Below, piece after piece: positions 34,285 to 46,828 of a stretch of DNA of 64,000 nucleotides. This DNA is from Armillaria gallica (lineage: Eukaryota; Basidiomycota; Agaricomycetes; Agaricales; Physalacriaceae), in NCBI GenBank assembly GCA_037576215.1, contig JBANDB010000007.1:3751001-3815000 (forward strand), given 5' to 3'. Below the pieces are notes generated by a model, which ran no database searches, was not told where the DNA came from, and saw only the letters and a list, made by a program, of their open reading frames with translations. How positions within the stretch are numbered: the first letter of the stretch is position 1; every line of letters begins with the position of its first letter. Both the position numbers and the translations under genes were made by a program.

Positions 34285-35060
34285 GGCATGCGGACCGGAT
34301 AAATCCGGGCTTCTTTGCCTTTCGCTTTCACCGGCGTTCCAATAACACCAACACCAACACCAACACCATTTCCTCGACCATCTTCATCGTACGACGGATC
34401 AGCACCATCAGCTCCCGCCATACTGCTACACTGTATGAATCTCGTTTTATACTGTCCAAAGACCTGCAGAAGAAAAACCGACACACGTTCAAATTATTGT
34501 TCGAGCGACGAGTGGGGGGTTCTTTCCGTTCTGCACCGTCCGAGGCTCAAGATAATCTTGTACGAAGACCGCTACCTTGATAACGATATTTTCCTCTTCC
34601 TGTGGAGGCAAAATCCTATCTCTCCACACCACTTGTCCCAAGGCCTCGTCGCCGTCGATGTTCGGGAACTTGATGGTGACGCGCCTGCCTACGCGTTATT
34701 GGGAATCTTGACAATCGCAGGAATTCAAGCTCATCGGTACTCGTCCTCCATTCCAACGAGCTCATCACTTGCCCGGTATATCGAGGCTCATGTTGTTTAG
34801 ATGGACGACTCCAAAAGAACTTCATGATCTTCTCTAAAAACCTTCATTCCGCTCATCTTTCCACTGGTGGCGGTATACAGATATCGACATGCTAGGACTG
34901 TCCTCGTCACAGAGCCGTTGGGATGGACCAATGTTTCAGTGTCATGCCTTGCGCTTCAGACGGTTTCCACAAATCTGCGTTTGTCGCTTCCCGGTTTCTT
35001 TCTTCTACCCTTTATCAATGACCTTGACAAGATGTACATAGAATTGTTATAAAGCGACCC
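34285..35060. repeat. Block P copy (unit B)
   Basis: Same block as 59150-59900 and 18285-18960. It contains a short hexanucleotide array (AACACC units near 34340-34366) that is shorter in unit C, and the ACGCGTTATTGGGAATCTTG motif near 34690. Confidence 0.65.
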
Positions 35061-35980
35061 TCGTCGCCGAGGAGTCGACTCCTCCCTTTGCTTCGACCGC
35101 GTTCAACGTTTTCTTTTAAACTTGTTGGCTAAGGGCAAAAGAAAATTGTGCAGCCGCGAGACTTGGGTGGGATAGTGATGCGGTCAAGGTGAGTATAGTT
35201 CGTTACGACTGCGTTCGGTGCCTAATATCTGACAATTGATCAAAATTTCGACAATATTTTAATAGCATCCTCAGCACGATGATAACACCTCTCTCTTCAG
35301 GTATGTAGCATTTACTGTGCGGTAAAAATGTGCAAGCTGGATACTGAGATTTTTCTTCGCAGACATGACCAATTTCTTCTGAGCACGGCGGTATAATATC
35401 GTATTTCGTCTTCATAGTGCCTTGTCCGCATAGTCATCGAACATCCGAAGAATTCATTTCTTATAATTGTTCTATTTACAACCCAAAAACCGAATCTCTT
35501 GACCGGCATCCGTCTGATCTTGAGGGGTAACACGGCATCAAGCTCTTTTCATGGATCATTCAGATGATTAAGCTAGATGACACGGCAGCTGTGGCATGCT
35601 CAAGTTACTCACGAAGACTCGATATCAGTGGGCGGTTTGGGGCAGACTGAAGATGCTGAAGGTGTGGAGAGAATTCCCAGTTTGTCGGCGATCCCCCGAT
35701 AGCTACCCGTTGATTGGCGCTCGAAGCTATTGAACTTGGGCATGGCCTTCGTGTAATACCTTCGAAGTGCAGTGTATACTGCTCGGAATGACACTGCTCT
35801 TAACAGCAGACCACCGGGGTAGCATCGGGTCATGGCTATGCGGTTTTCTTTTTCTCGGCAGTGCATAAGCATCTTCTCATCAAAGTCGAAGCAATGATGC
35901 TGTAAGGCACGCATCCACCGTGTGGTGTATATGTGTACAGCACCTTCTCTTCCACTGCACCTCCATCGTTGAGCATTGGG
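35060..35980. repeat. Block Q and NLR upstream region (unit B)
   Basis: Homologous to 18960-19925 and 59940-60825. It ends with the CACTGCACCTCCATCGTTGA leader just before the NLR start. No gene is seen. Confidence 0.55.
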
Positions 35981-38900
35981 ATGGACAAACGGTGAGCCCT
36001 TCATTACGGTTGCTAGAATCGCTTTTGCTCATGAAATGGTAGATATCGCTTTCGTCGGATCAAAGGTACGGTCGCTTCTACTATCACATTCGCGGTCTTT
36101 TCGCTAAGTGCCGTTGTGACGTAGCTATCGAAATACTCAATCTACCCTCAGAATGGGGTAGACGGTCGTATTATCTCAAGATATTTGCGGGAAATGTCTA
36201 CGAAAAGACCAAGACGCACAAGGTGGAGAAGAAAGACGGTGGAACAACCTCGACACCGAGATGGACACTGAATCTTGACCTGTAATGGTGTTAAAATGCC
36301 GCTTGAGTTGTAGCTCATTGCATATCCAGGAGCGACACCGGGGAATCTGAGACATTTGAAGTGGAAATATACTGCCGTCAGGACAAGGGAGAGTATCGAG
36401 TCCTAGGTTTTTCTGAGGCATTGATCCGAGATATTCTGATTGGTGAAAACGACAGTAAGTGCCTTGTACTCTCCCCCGTCAGTATCTAAAATATATGCGC
36501 TAGCTATCATCATATCCATACGTAGCAAGCTTTCCTGCGCCAACGTCTCTTTGAAGATCTTCAGAGAAGGTGCCTCCGACTACTCTTCGATCACACAATC
36601 GGCAAGCGAGGATCAAGACATGTCGGCCCCATCCCAGAGTGGTCCATCAAATTTTATGGATCTCGAAAATCAGGATACCTCAGCCTTGTCGAGTCTGCAA
36701 CCCGAGGAAACCTCTGCGGCGTCGGTGGAAGATTATTATGCAACTGCGGAGGAAGTCGTTGGGGAAACCGTCAAGCTTGACTTCGAACACTCAGAATGGA
36801 TGTCCAGATTGATCGATGGTTTCGATATCGTGAAGAGCGTCATTGACGCATTCACGAGCGTGAGCACGTTCCTTGCGACAATTTTGTAGGTGCTAATGAG
36901 CATTGCCAGGCACACCCCGCTGCCTCAATAGCATGGGGTGTCATTTCCCCTTGTGTTAATGTAAGTACAAGCCTTATCGGAAGCAGGACGATCAGCTTAC
37001 CACGCGTTTTCGGATAGATTTTGAAGCAGCGGATAGAACGGGATAACACTGTACTCCGACTGTACGAAGCAATGATCATGCCCTACAAGGAGGCGAGCAG
37101 CTACCGCCAGCTGTGGCAGGAAGAGCGGTTGCAACCTATCTACAAAGCGTTGTTCCAGACAACGTCCGATTGCGGGATGTTCATCAAGAGATATACAAAC
37201 AAAAATTGCATCAGTGGGTCCATCATTCATTTCAAGACAGTAATATCTCACACCTATTTCAGAGCGCTTACTTTTACGGAACGTGACAGAGAATGCAGAA
37301 GAATTCATTCAAGAGTTTGAGAATTTGTGTAAGCAGCTGAAATCGGGTGTAGCAAAGGACACGCTTGTCGCGACATTAGGTGTCAGAGCCAATGTTGATA
37401 TACTTGGTATGTCCCTTCGAATCACTCAAGAATGTACTCTAAACCCAATCCGAGTAGCTATGGAGAGATTGCTGAAGAAACTAGAGCCCGAGCAGGAACT
37501 TGGTCCTAAATCGACGTGTATGCCCGGTACACGCAAGGAAACCATCAAGTACTTGTTGACGTGGATTACGGACTGCGACGACAGCGTCCTTTGGTGTAGT
37601 GGTCTGGCGGGGACGGGCAAAAGTTCACTTGTCGGCACCCTCCATAACCGTCTCTGCTTGGATATGAGCCACTGTAGTCGCCTTGCTACTTTCATTCGTT
37701 ACGACAGAACCTTGTACCAGGATTCGTCAGGACTCATCATGTCCATTGCCTACTCTTTGGGCATGTTCGATCATCGCATAGGCAATGCCATCGCTCAAGC
37801 TTTGACTGCATCTCCTGCTGCAGCTAAATTGCCAGCATCCGAATCATGTACCCAGTTCCGAATCCTCGTGCAGGACCCATTGAAGATGATTTCGGAATTA
37901 CAAGATGAAGGGCCATTGGTTGTTATCATTGACGGTCTTGATGAAAGCGATGTGTCGAAGGAGTTGCTGGAAGTGCTTGCGAATGGATTTGGGCCCGAAC
38001 TGCCATTCATGCGGCTCATTATCTCGAGTCGGCCCGAGGATAAGATTGCTCGGGTTTTCAAGGACCACCCACATCTCCATCGCTATCCTTTAGATACCTC
38101 CTCAGCTGAGGTGAAACAGGACATATGGCACTTCATCCAGCAAAGATTTGCCAGCATTGACGATGAGAGGGTCTGGGGCACCCACAATAAGGAAGATGTT
38201 ATCACTTCACTGGCTGAGCGGGCGAGCGGGCTGTTCATATGGGCGGCCACGGTCTGTTCATTCCTATGCGGTCTTCCCTGTCTTCGGAGGCTCAACGTGT
38301 TACTTGAAACTACTATTCCAGCAGATGCAATGGAAGCCCTGACAACACTATATCAATCCGCCTTGGATACCATTGTATCAGAAGTACCGGGAACGAAGGA
38401 AGATGTCCAACGTTGCATTCGTGCAGTGTTAGGCGCCCTGATTGTTCGCAAGAGTAGCATGACGGTTCCTATGCTTCCCGAACTTGTTCTGCAAGAAGAA
38501 GACCCTTCAGCGCAGCTCATCATCGCCAAATTAGGAAGTGTGGTACAAGAGAGATCCGGGAGCCTGGAGCTTATACATAAATCATTCGATGATTTTCTCC
38601 AAGATCATCGCAGGTGCGGGGATGGATGGTTCATAGATGTCAAGGAGCATGAACAGGAGCTTGCTCGGTGATGTGTCATCCTTGACGTTGTTTTTCAAAA
38701 ATTGGGCACCAACCACAGTTCAACTTGAACCTGTTCTTTCAGACATCAATGTAAAGAAGACCATACAGGATCACTACCGCCATGTTGTGCCATCCCACAT
38801 TCGAGATTACGCTGTGAATGTTCTAGACTGGCATCTTGATGCCTTTGTTGAGCTTGGGATCAACACTTGGTGTCCCTTGTTTGATTGTTACTTCTTGTTT

Positions 38901-40537
38901 TGGCTCGAAATAATGCTTGCATTTCATTCTTTGCTTCCATGGGACAAGGTCATTTCTGTGGTCAATGTAAGCCGTTCATGCTCTATATCCTAAATAAACA
39001 CAGCCTCATTGTTACTTTTTTTAGGCAGAAGTTACAGATCAGAGCCTTCGCACATATGTTTACCATGCCTTCACATTCTGGGACCGTTTTGCTGGATTGT
39101 CAAAATTGTCAATATTGTCAACAGATCCAGTCAACCCTGCACATGTGTACACCCATGCAATGGCCATCTCGCCTTCTGCGAACTTTATCTGCAGAGACTG
39201 GGGGCAAAGCAGTGGTGTCAATATCCCCTTTGATAAGGAGCGCCTGCTAGCTTTCACACCTTGCAGACATATCACTGACACACCCCTGGGCAGTTACTAT
39301 GTTAAATGTTTCTCTATTTTCCGAGGCTCCCGACACATTCAATACAATTTCCTAATCCAGCCTGGGGACAATGAATCAAGACGCCAATTCGGAATATTCT
39401 CTTTTGGAAGATCTCTCCTGTTTGATGTTGACACAGGGAGGATACTGGACCAATCACCTTTGATTCTATGCTCCCCTAATTTGCAATTACCCCCGGAACC
39501 CGACTTCGACCCCTCCACCTCCTACAAATCATTTTATGCTGGTGTTCAGACTGTTAGTTTCATGTGGTGGAAATTTTGTTGCGGGGACGAGTCCGAGTAC
39601 TCCTTCAATAGTACACAATATGAAATTATTGAAAGGCACAACGGCGACCCTCAAGATGCCATGATATCCAATGTTGACGACAACGATTTCGACAATAGAA
39701 CTGACAACAGTATAATGCCATTATCCATGTTCATCTCCATCGCTAATACCCAGACTCCCTTCCACTGCGACAATTATCTGTTACGTGCAATTGGGTCAAA
39801 AAGTTGTTCTGTGGAACAATATGCACACGGATTAATCGTTGTTGATAAGCATTCGGGCTTGATGCTCAAAGTTGAGCCAGGCACTATTAGTTGCAAAAAA
39901 TGGATGACCCTGGATGGTGGGGCAAATGGTGTCCATGTGTTCGCCGTCTTGGAGGATGGATCTAGGTTACTAGGATTGACGAGAGCTACAGGCAAGATAT
40001 CGTTGCGAGAGTGGGAAACATCATCGGGTACTCTTTGCCGTGAACACATATATGGCAGGTCATAATCTTTTATCATCCATGATAACACTGACCACCAGGA
40101 ACACAGATTACCCTGATTTCAAATATGACCCTCATAGAGCTTTTAAGTGCAAAATATCGCCCGACGGTTCAAAGGTCGCACTCTCCAATGGGTGGGGGTT
40201 CTCCCAGACATACCTGTTAGGAATCACGCCTGGATCGAGTGTGGATATCACGGACCTCAAGGACACGATGGACTTGGCGTGGTTTCCTGACAGCAAACGA
40301 ATTGCCTACTTGCGAAGTTGCCAGCGATGTGATCATGAACATGAAGATGGTGACAAATGTTGTGATCTTGTTGTTCAATGCCTTGCGAGCGGTCAGATTA
40401 CTACGATTCACCGTTGGTACAATGTGTATGCTCCGTATTGCGAGGTCTCTGTCACTCCCGATGGGGCCAGGGTGATTACCCATGAAGAAAGAGCCGATCA
40501 GTGCGAATTCAGGACATGGGACATTTCGGATTTATAG
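35981..40537 (+). pseudogene. NLR with NACHT and WD40/beta-propeller-like C-terminus, one nonsense break
   Basis: Predicted exons: 35981-35991, 36043-36065, 36125-36281, 36330-36454, 36504-36859, 36910-36960, 37018-37213, 37263-37406, then from 37458. The N-terminus is C2-like (AIEILNLPSEWGRRSYYLKI). The NACHT domain has GLAGTGKSS, PLVVIIDGLDE and SSRPEDK. At 38669-38671 a TGA replaces the arginine codon seen in the copy at 63516, and two bases are lost a few bases later. The frame then continues through NVLDWHLDAFVELGINTW, an intron and a long C-terminal part (39097-40058, then 40099-40537). That part has repeats such as ISPDGSKVALS, WFPDSKRIAYL and VTPDGARVITH, consistent with a WD40-type sensor. 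It may be a recent pseudogene or may make a truncated NACHT protein. Confidence 0.88.
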
Positions 40538-40539
40538 AA

Positions 40540-40990
40540 TATCTGTCTGTATTGTAGGATACATTTATGCCTCACTCACGCTCCCTTGGCCGCCCGATTC
40601 CAACATCATTCAGCACCAACCTTTTCAAAATCGAAATACAAACAGTATAAAAGAAACAACATGGCACCAGATTTGGCAAAAGTTCAACTGAACATCGTTC
40701 AACATTGCAACGTTGAGCGCTTGCTGAAGCCGAGGGCTCACTGTGCTTGTGACCACTATTCCTTGCGCGAAAGAAGAAATGAAAGGGGTGTATTGCCAGT
40801 GAATATGTTGGACTTGGACGACGACTTTGCGTAAAATAATTCATCACGAAGTATATGGATAACATCATAGCATGAATACACCCAGGATCGCAGCGCCAAG
40901 CTCTAGCGGCATTACCATAATCACCGGAGATTAAGCAGTGGTTGCTCTGCGTAGCGTATAAGCACATAGAAACAAACGAGAAGGGGTAGA
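40540..40990. other. Spacer between NLR and next unit
   Basis: No recognisable gene. An 82-codon plus frame (40586-40834) lacks any recognisable motif. Confidence 0.4.
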
Positions 40991-40999
40991 AGACAAACT

Positions 41000-41605
41000 T
41001 GCGGTGTGATGCTTTAATTGCAGGCCTGACGTTTTGTGTGTTTCTTTGAGAGACGCTGAGAGGGTTTGAGAGCACTGAAAAGATGATTAGCCAACGGGAA
41101 AGCTGAATGCTCACTCATACTCAGACTTCTGCTTTGTCTGCGCTTAACGAAGCGAAGGTGACGACGGCGCTGGAGACGGATGCAAGGCGCGATTTTGAGA
41201 GCCTTTGTGTAGGGCTTTGCATTCTCCTTCTTCCCGGCGGACAGCGTATTTGCAAATTCCATCTTCTTTGGACAAGTTGAGCATGTTTGTTGTCTGCTTA
41301 GGAACGAGGCGGGGAGGGTCGGCCAGGGATTTCTGATTTCGCATCAGTACAAGTAGAAAGGCGAAGGGAGAAGTGCACGCACCAGCCTCTGTCTGCTTCG
41401 CGATGACCAAACTCAACGAGGCCCACTATGCATCCACGGACAGACTTCGCTTCCTCTCACTCGTCTGGTGAGTGCTTGTCGGAACACAGTAGGGAAGGAG
41501 CACGCCCCGTTCATCGAGAATCCTGTTTGTCGTTTCCTCCAGTAATCTGGAAGACACATCCCTTGAACTCGCCAGGAATGCTTTGACTTGGGGCATTAAT
41601 GGGAT
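41000..41605 (-). pseudogene. Ribosomal protein eS6 pseudogene, unit D
   Basis: On the minus strand: an N-terminal piece equivalent to FKGYVFRITGGNDKQGFPM in a broken frame, then VIAKQ before an intron, NMLNLSKEDGICKYAVRRE, a basic RLQRRRHLRFVKRR segment and a frameshifted C-terminus ending near AIKASHRK. It is the counterpart of 13225-13840 and decayed independently (different indels). Confidence 0.8.
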
Positions 41606-41644
41606 TGTGTATGAGCGTCAGAGAGAAGACGGTGATTTATGGGA

Positions 41645-42520
41645 GAGGGGTGCGGACCGGATAAACCCGGGCTTCCGTCTTTGCTTTTGCTTTCTCTGGC
41701 ATTTCGTTTCCTGAGTCCTCAGCGCTCAGCGCTCATATAATAGCAGGTCATCCTCTGCTATACGGCTACATTGCATGAACCTCGTCAATACCGTCGAAAG
41801 AATCGCAGGAGAAAATGTACGCACGTTCAAATTTGCATTTCGAGCAAGAGCGAGGTTCTTTCCTCGCCGTACGACACCGCGACTCGAGGGGCAGGACTCG
41901 AGATAAAACTGCTTGAACGTGACACTGATCATTTGTACCTGTGAACGCGCATGCAGCTTCCTTTTCTGGCCCTGCAGAGTCAACGACCCCATCGCGGTAT
42001 AGTACTATCAGACTTGGTCAACGGTCATTGATGTCCGACTTCCTAGTAATGCGCCATTGCGCCTGCCTACGTGTTGTTAAAAATCTTGACAATTTCAGAA
42101 ACTCAAGCTTACCGGTGCTCATGCTCCGTTTCAGCGAGTTGGTCAAGGTTTTCGCAGAAATCCTAAAGTTCACGCTCTTTTCAAAAGAAATCTAGATTCC
42201 GTTCTCCTTTCGCAGACTAGTGGCGACATACAATGATCTACACAGGAAGGATAGTTTTCCTTGCGGAGTCATTGGAACGAACCGACGTTTCAGTGTCGTG
42301 TCTTGCGGCTGCCACGAACTTGCGTTCCTCCTGTTATTCAGGCGTTTCTCACTGCCTAGTTTTCTCTCTTCTACTCTTCATCAATGGCCTCGGCAAGGTG
42401 TCCGCAAACGATTTACATTTTCCGGAAGTGGAAGCCTGCATACTCTCGAAGAGGCCCAGGAATCCACAAGAGGAAGGAGAATCTGTAAGGTTTCCCTGGC
42501 GGATAAATGAACCGAACTAG
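41645..42520. repeat. Block P copy (unit D)
   Basis: Same block as 13905-14420, placed between the eS6 pseudogene and U8. It contains GCGGACCGGATAAACCCGGG at about 41653 and ends near the CTTCATCAATGGCCTCGGCA stretch. Confidence 0.65.
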
Positions 42521-42589
42521 AGTTGACATTGAAAAAAAACTCACGGTCCAAGGGTTTACGTTGAATCTGGGAGGAAGTGACCCCTCCAA

Positions 42590-42720
42590 GCAAAAAGTGT
42601 CGCAACGCACACCTTCCCATCCTTGGGAGGGCGCGCGCTCCGATCTCTCTGGCTGGGAGTCGAACCCATCCTCCGCAGCCCGCGCGTCGCTGATACGCCA
42701 ACAGAGAGCTGAGTATATGC
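42590..42720 (-). ncRNA. tRNA-like unit U8 with T5
   Basis: On the minus strand: an A-box-like CTCTGTTGGCGTATCAG (42690-42708), a B-box GGGTTCGACTCCC (42655-42667), a GC-rich CGCGCGCCCTCCC segment with partial pairing, and TTTTT (42592-42596). Counterpart of U1. Confidence 0.55.
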
Positions 42721-43024
42721 AGTGTCGCTGGTCCCACATCGCCGTCATGATTCGTATAGGTAAATGGGTCCGCATCTGCGAAATACATGCCGCTTTGGAG
42801 TTTCGTGACATAGATTTTGAAGCGATAACCTGAAGCCACAGCCGCCTTCGTTTGAAGAAAGCGCCGCGTATTGTTAGAGAATGGAGAATATTTGCATCAC
42901 ATAAGAAATCGAAAAGTGTGAGGCCTATGATAGAAGCGAGCCGCGAGGTTCAGAAAGAACCGCCGAGTACGAGGGCGTGCCCGAATTACAAGATAGTCGG
43001 TCTTCCTAAACACCAGAAGCAACA

Positions 43025-43160
43025 TGAAGCAAAAGGCTTCACAACATATGCCCTGCCGTATTGAGCAGGACGTGTGTTGCGATCTCTCTCGCAGGGAATT
43101 GAACCCAGCTACGGGAAGCGATGAGGCCGCTTCCCCGATATACCATCAGAGAGTTAATGG
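43025..43160 (-). ncRNA. tRNA-like unit U9 with anticodon-like arm
   Basis: On the minus strand: CTCTGATGGTATATCGG (43135-43153), an 8-bp anticodon-like stem with 7-nt loop (43113-43120 with 43128-43135), a B-box GGGTTCAATTCCC (43094-43106), a shorter CCTG/CAGG hairpin and TTTT (43031-43034). Counterpart of U2; its stem differs from U2 by an A-T to G-C change on both sides. Confidence 0.58.
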
Positions 43161-43574
43161 CCGTCCTACAGTGGACTGTATCAGAGCTGGCCTATTACGC
43201 ATGTACAGACGCCGTCGAAGAAGCTAGAGCAGACCGTAAATTGCGGCTGACACAATGGAAGCCTGCCGTTCCGAACCAGCGTGTTTAGGATGGGAACAGG
43301 GAAAAAAGGAGCTGAACAAGGAGCACTGCATGAGGGACATAGGATACAGTGAGCTAGCTGGAATGCGAAACGAACGGAGGAAACCCACAGATTCAAAGAT
43401 ACATGGTAACACCTCTGGAGAAAATGGACCAGAGCGAATTCTTCCTCAAGGTTTGGGGCGACTCGGAAAATTGGTGATAGACGTGTTGACGCCAAAGGGA
43501 TACAAGGCTGGACTTGATAATGGTATGCCGAGCCGGAGATTAGAACAAAGAATGATCCGCCCTGGACTACCATG

Positions 43575-43700
43575 CACAACACACGCCCTCCTTTCTTAGG
43601 GAGGGCGCGCGCTACGATCCCTCTTGCTGGGAGTCGAATCTAGCTCGCGGAGCGAATGACACGCGTCCCCGATATGCCAATAGAGAGATGAGGCTGAGCT
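43575..43700 (-). ncRNA. tRNA-like unit U10 with 8-bp hairpin
   Basis: On the minus strand: an A-box-like CTATTGGCATATCGG (about 43668-43688), a B-box-like AGATTCGACTCCC (43629-43641) and a hairpin CGCCCTCC/GGAGGGCG (about 43583-43607). There is no T-run, so termination is probably lost. The palindrome with one change is at 43716-43729. Counterpart of U3. Confidence 0.52.
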
Positions 43701-43729
43701 GGCATTACATGACGTCGTTTATGCAAACG

Positions 43730-45080
43730 AGCAAGCTCACGGACGCCGTGCCCCATGCCCAGGGTGTGCAATTGAGAGTGATGGAGAATGGAAAGACGGA
43801 TGGAAATAGTCGCTATGAAGATAGTTCGCAATGGTAGCCCGCCCCAACAGCGAGGGTTCACTGATGTAGTGAAGAGAATCTCCAAAGACAACGTGGATCT
43901 GGCAGTGTCGAACGTTATCCGGGAATGCCGTCGATGCCAACTGGATAGTCTTGCATGGCTAACTGGACACAGGGACGACGGAGAGAGCGACGTGATGTTG
44001 CAGAGCATGTCCAGAAGACTTTGACGTCCACGGATGTCCGGCTTTGCATAGGACTCGTACATTGTCTGAGAGCGAACACGGCGACAAGGGATAATGACGA
44101 TCTGTATCGTCTGAGGCTTGGTGGAACCTTTATGGAACCTACAATACGGGCTGGTTCCATAGGCTACTCTGGGTGCTGGTCATTGCGCCATCTATCCCGG
44201 AAAAGGTGATCCCAATAGAGGCGGCGTCCTTCGAAGATGACAATACAGGCCCCGGGAGTAGGCACCTATTCTTTCGTTCCCTGCACATCAGTCATGTCCA
44301 ACTACGAGGTTTCTCTCAGCACCGAATCCTCCGGCGCCTCCTCCCCGCCCGTTAATTACTGTATGCGAATCCATGGGTCGGTAGTAAATTTGAAGGGATA
44401 GGGGGCAAGATCGTGATTTGGTCGCGGAGGAGAGATAGCCACGGATGCATAGTTGCCGGTGAAATATCAGTGATCTTGCAGACAGCCTGTACGAGAATCT
44501 AGTCGATGTGATTATCTGATCGCAGGAAACCGTCTGCATCCACGCGTCAACCAAACGAGGATAAAAGCATAACGGACTCGGATGCACGGTGCAAAGTTGG
44601 TTTGTTTGGGATATTGCTTGAAGCGACCGCGGAGAAAGTGTGCACGCCTAAGCCGCGAGTATCAGTAGCGCAGAATAATGGGAGTGTTGAGACGGCCGAG
44701 CAGTGGAAAGCATTCAGAGGTCGCTAGTGGTGGTCGTAGGTACGCGATACCGGTGTATGGTCCGAAGTCCGAAGTCCAAATGTCAACCGTAAACAGGCAT
44801 TGCCACCGACCTCCTCGACGCGCTGCGGGCCCTCTCTGGAATACGACACGGAACCTTCGAAAAGCCTCCCTGATTCTATCGACACGTAGAAGAGCAAATC
44901 GGACAGCGAGACTGTTGGCTCCCTCTCTGGGGACAACCCGTCGTTGTCATCAGCCACCATCCGGGAGTGCAGACTTGGTTTAGCGCACAGCCTAATCGTT
45001 AACGCTCCACAGTTACCAAGTTCACCTTCGGTCTCAACAGGCCGTTTAGAGAGCGAGTGTCGATCATCGAGCGACGTTGC
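43730..45080. other. Non-coding stretch shared by the units (unit D)
   Basis: Homologous to 15700-17330 and 30160-31310. No gene is recognised. Confidence 0.5.
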
Positions 45081-46345
45081 ATATAGATGGCTCTTGGCGT
45101 GGCGGCAATGCGGAGGCGCTTATATGCAGCGGGGGAGTACAGTTCACGCTCTGCATAATCGAGCGTTGTCAGTTCAAAGTCCCTTCGTAGTGCGTACCCC
45201 TTTCTCTTAAAGCGCCCTCCCTGTTTGATTCGCAGATTCAGGTGCATGGGTATGCCTTTTACGTGCCGCTGGGGACACATACGACGTTTTCAACCAGATA
45301 GGCCTTTCAAATTTCAAGGAAACGTCCTACTACTGGTTTGCCTTAGTACGTGTCAGTACGCTCTACTATTACTTGGTTATTCACTGACAGCTCCTTAAGG
45401 TTTCTACGAAATTCATTGGAATCAGCGAGCATCCTTATCGGCTCTTCATTGGGACGAGCTGAGTCGCTCTAGAACATTCAAGGCTGCAGCCAGCGTGAGG
45501 CCTCCAAGTTGCCGCTGCATCTTCTTGTCGACCTTGAAGCTTCGGCACCATGCCTCCAAGCCCACAGAAGTTCGCTCCTGAACTCGGAGGAGCTCGCGAG
45601 CTCTAAATCCCCCAATCATTGCTTACTGATGTCGTGCACCCAAATTTTGCCGCTTCTTTCCTGTTGGCTGCTAAAACGCTCTGTCCTACACCAGAAGGCG
45701 AATCCAGGATATACGGGATGACGACAGATCTTCCTCGATGACCCGAATCACGGCGATGCCTGCACTACAGTCATCCCTGTTCACCTTCGCCTCGGAACTT
45801 CTCCAACATCGTGATAATCACCCTTGCTACTTTCTTTCAATGCTGGTTTTCGCGTTGCATTATTCCTTGCGAGCTCGTTTCGAGAATCGTCTCGATTTAA
45901 GTTACGGTTCTTTCCCGTCCCTCCTTACTTCGTGATCCTCCAGTTCGCTTTGGTACCCCGCCTGAGAGTCAGCACCAAACAGAGTTTGACAGAACTGCGT
46001 CAGCTTTGACTGGTGACGCGTCGGTCTGTCACCAGACTTTATCGCGAAACTCAGGACCGTATCGGTTTTCTCTTGGCGCACAAAAAGCAGGGCATCGAGC
46101 TTACAAGGGACTGGAGTCGTTTGGACGGCGGTCGCACTCTGCGGCTCGAAAACTACGTGCTCTGGCTCGAGAAGGAGATATGACTCGGTATATCTTTGTG
46201 GACTATCGGGTGAAGCGACCGGTACACTCGCATCCAGGTACGATAATTCGTTGATTCTCGTTTGCAGACGAGCTTACACATCTTCTTGCTACCAGACATT
46301 CTGCATCTATATCATGTTGTTTTTGACGACAAGTTCAATGAATAA
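45080..46345 (+). pseudogene. Gene X copy D, 3' exons only
   Basis: It includes an exon end just before GTGCGTACCCC (about 45189), an exon with SNFKETSYYWFAL ending at GTACGTG, then a part with the conserved GIELTRDW and LDGGRTLRLENY segments and an intron-like GTACGATAATTCG. It is the only copy in which that last part reads open for a longer stretch. No family is recognised. Confidence 0.5.
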
Positions 46346-46349
46346 TATA

Positions 46350-46828
46350 TACAGTATACTAAGGAGTAACCATTCGCACTGGTTACGTGTGGTGACCTCC
46401 TCCTTGAACGCTGGTGACGGTACCAGTCTGATATGCGAGTTTTTGACTTGGTGACCTAATTTGGTACGAACCGCATTATTGTTTTGTTTATCCTCTTCTT
46501 TCACCGATCCGAGCAGCGATGCCCTCCACCTCACACTCATCTCACTCCTTGGCTGGCTGGAATAGTGGGGACCCCCGACATTCAGAGATGCTTCTGACTT
46601 GTGTACCTCAGGCTCCGTTTCGTCTATCCTACCTCTGTAATCTACACACTCTTCCGGAATTCCAGTCTTTTTTTTTCTTACTTCACGCTCGTACTGGCAT
46701 TAAGATTGGGTGAACCGATCCAAAGGGGTGGACTGAGTGGCATCTACTGAGCGGCACAAGATTTGGTGCGTTTTGTATTGTCTTTCTATTTCGTCAATCG
46801 TTATTCACTGACACTCAGGTCATTTACA
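46350..46828. other. Junction between unit D and the Crypton
   Basis: Unit homology is lost here. The stretch contains AT-rich sequence and no supported gene. It should include the left end of the Crypton, but Cryptons have no inverted repeats, so the end cannot be fixed by eye. Confidence 0.4.

Larger units (their letters stand above)
29540..40540. repeat. Segmental duplication unit B
   Basis: It begins with tRNA-like units U4 and U5, then the shared non-coding stretch, gene X, decayed tRNA-like units, block P, block Q and the NLR at 35981. The eS6 pseudogene is absent. U5 looks like a U1/U3 hybrid: its terminator side matches U1 while its upstream side matches U3, which suggests unequal recombination. 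Confidence 0.7.
40990..46350. repeat. Segmental duplication unit D (no NLR)
   Basis: Order: eS6 pseudogene, block P, tRNA-like units U8, U9 and U10, shared non-coding stretch, 3' exons of gene X. Homology with B and C stops near 46340-46350, just after the gene X segment ending in a GACGACAAG word. The NLR part of this unit is missing. Confidence 0.7.

Noticed and set aside
34340..34366. AACACC hexanucleotide array as a regulatory element
   Set aside because: It is an ordinary microsatellite that differs in length between units B and C.
36440..36889. Separate small genes for each short frame in the NLR N-terminal regions (also 20394-20864, 22055-22459, 61286-61732)
   Set aside because: These are internal NLR exons with matching GT-AG borders and phases; the apparent starts lie in introns.
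37407..37457. The 51-bp stretch before the NACHT exon read as coding in the copy at 37283-38671
   Set aside because: It is open only by chance (51 bp, no stop). The other copies have stops there and conserved GT...AG borders, so it is an intron.
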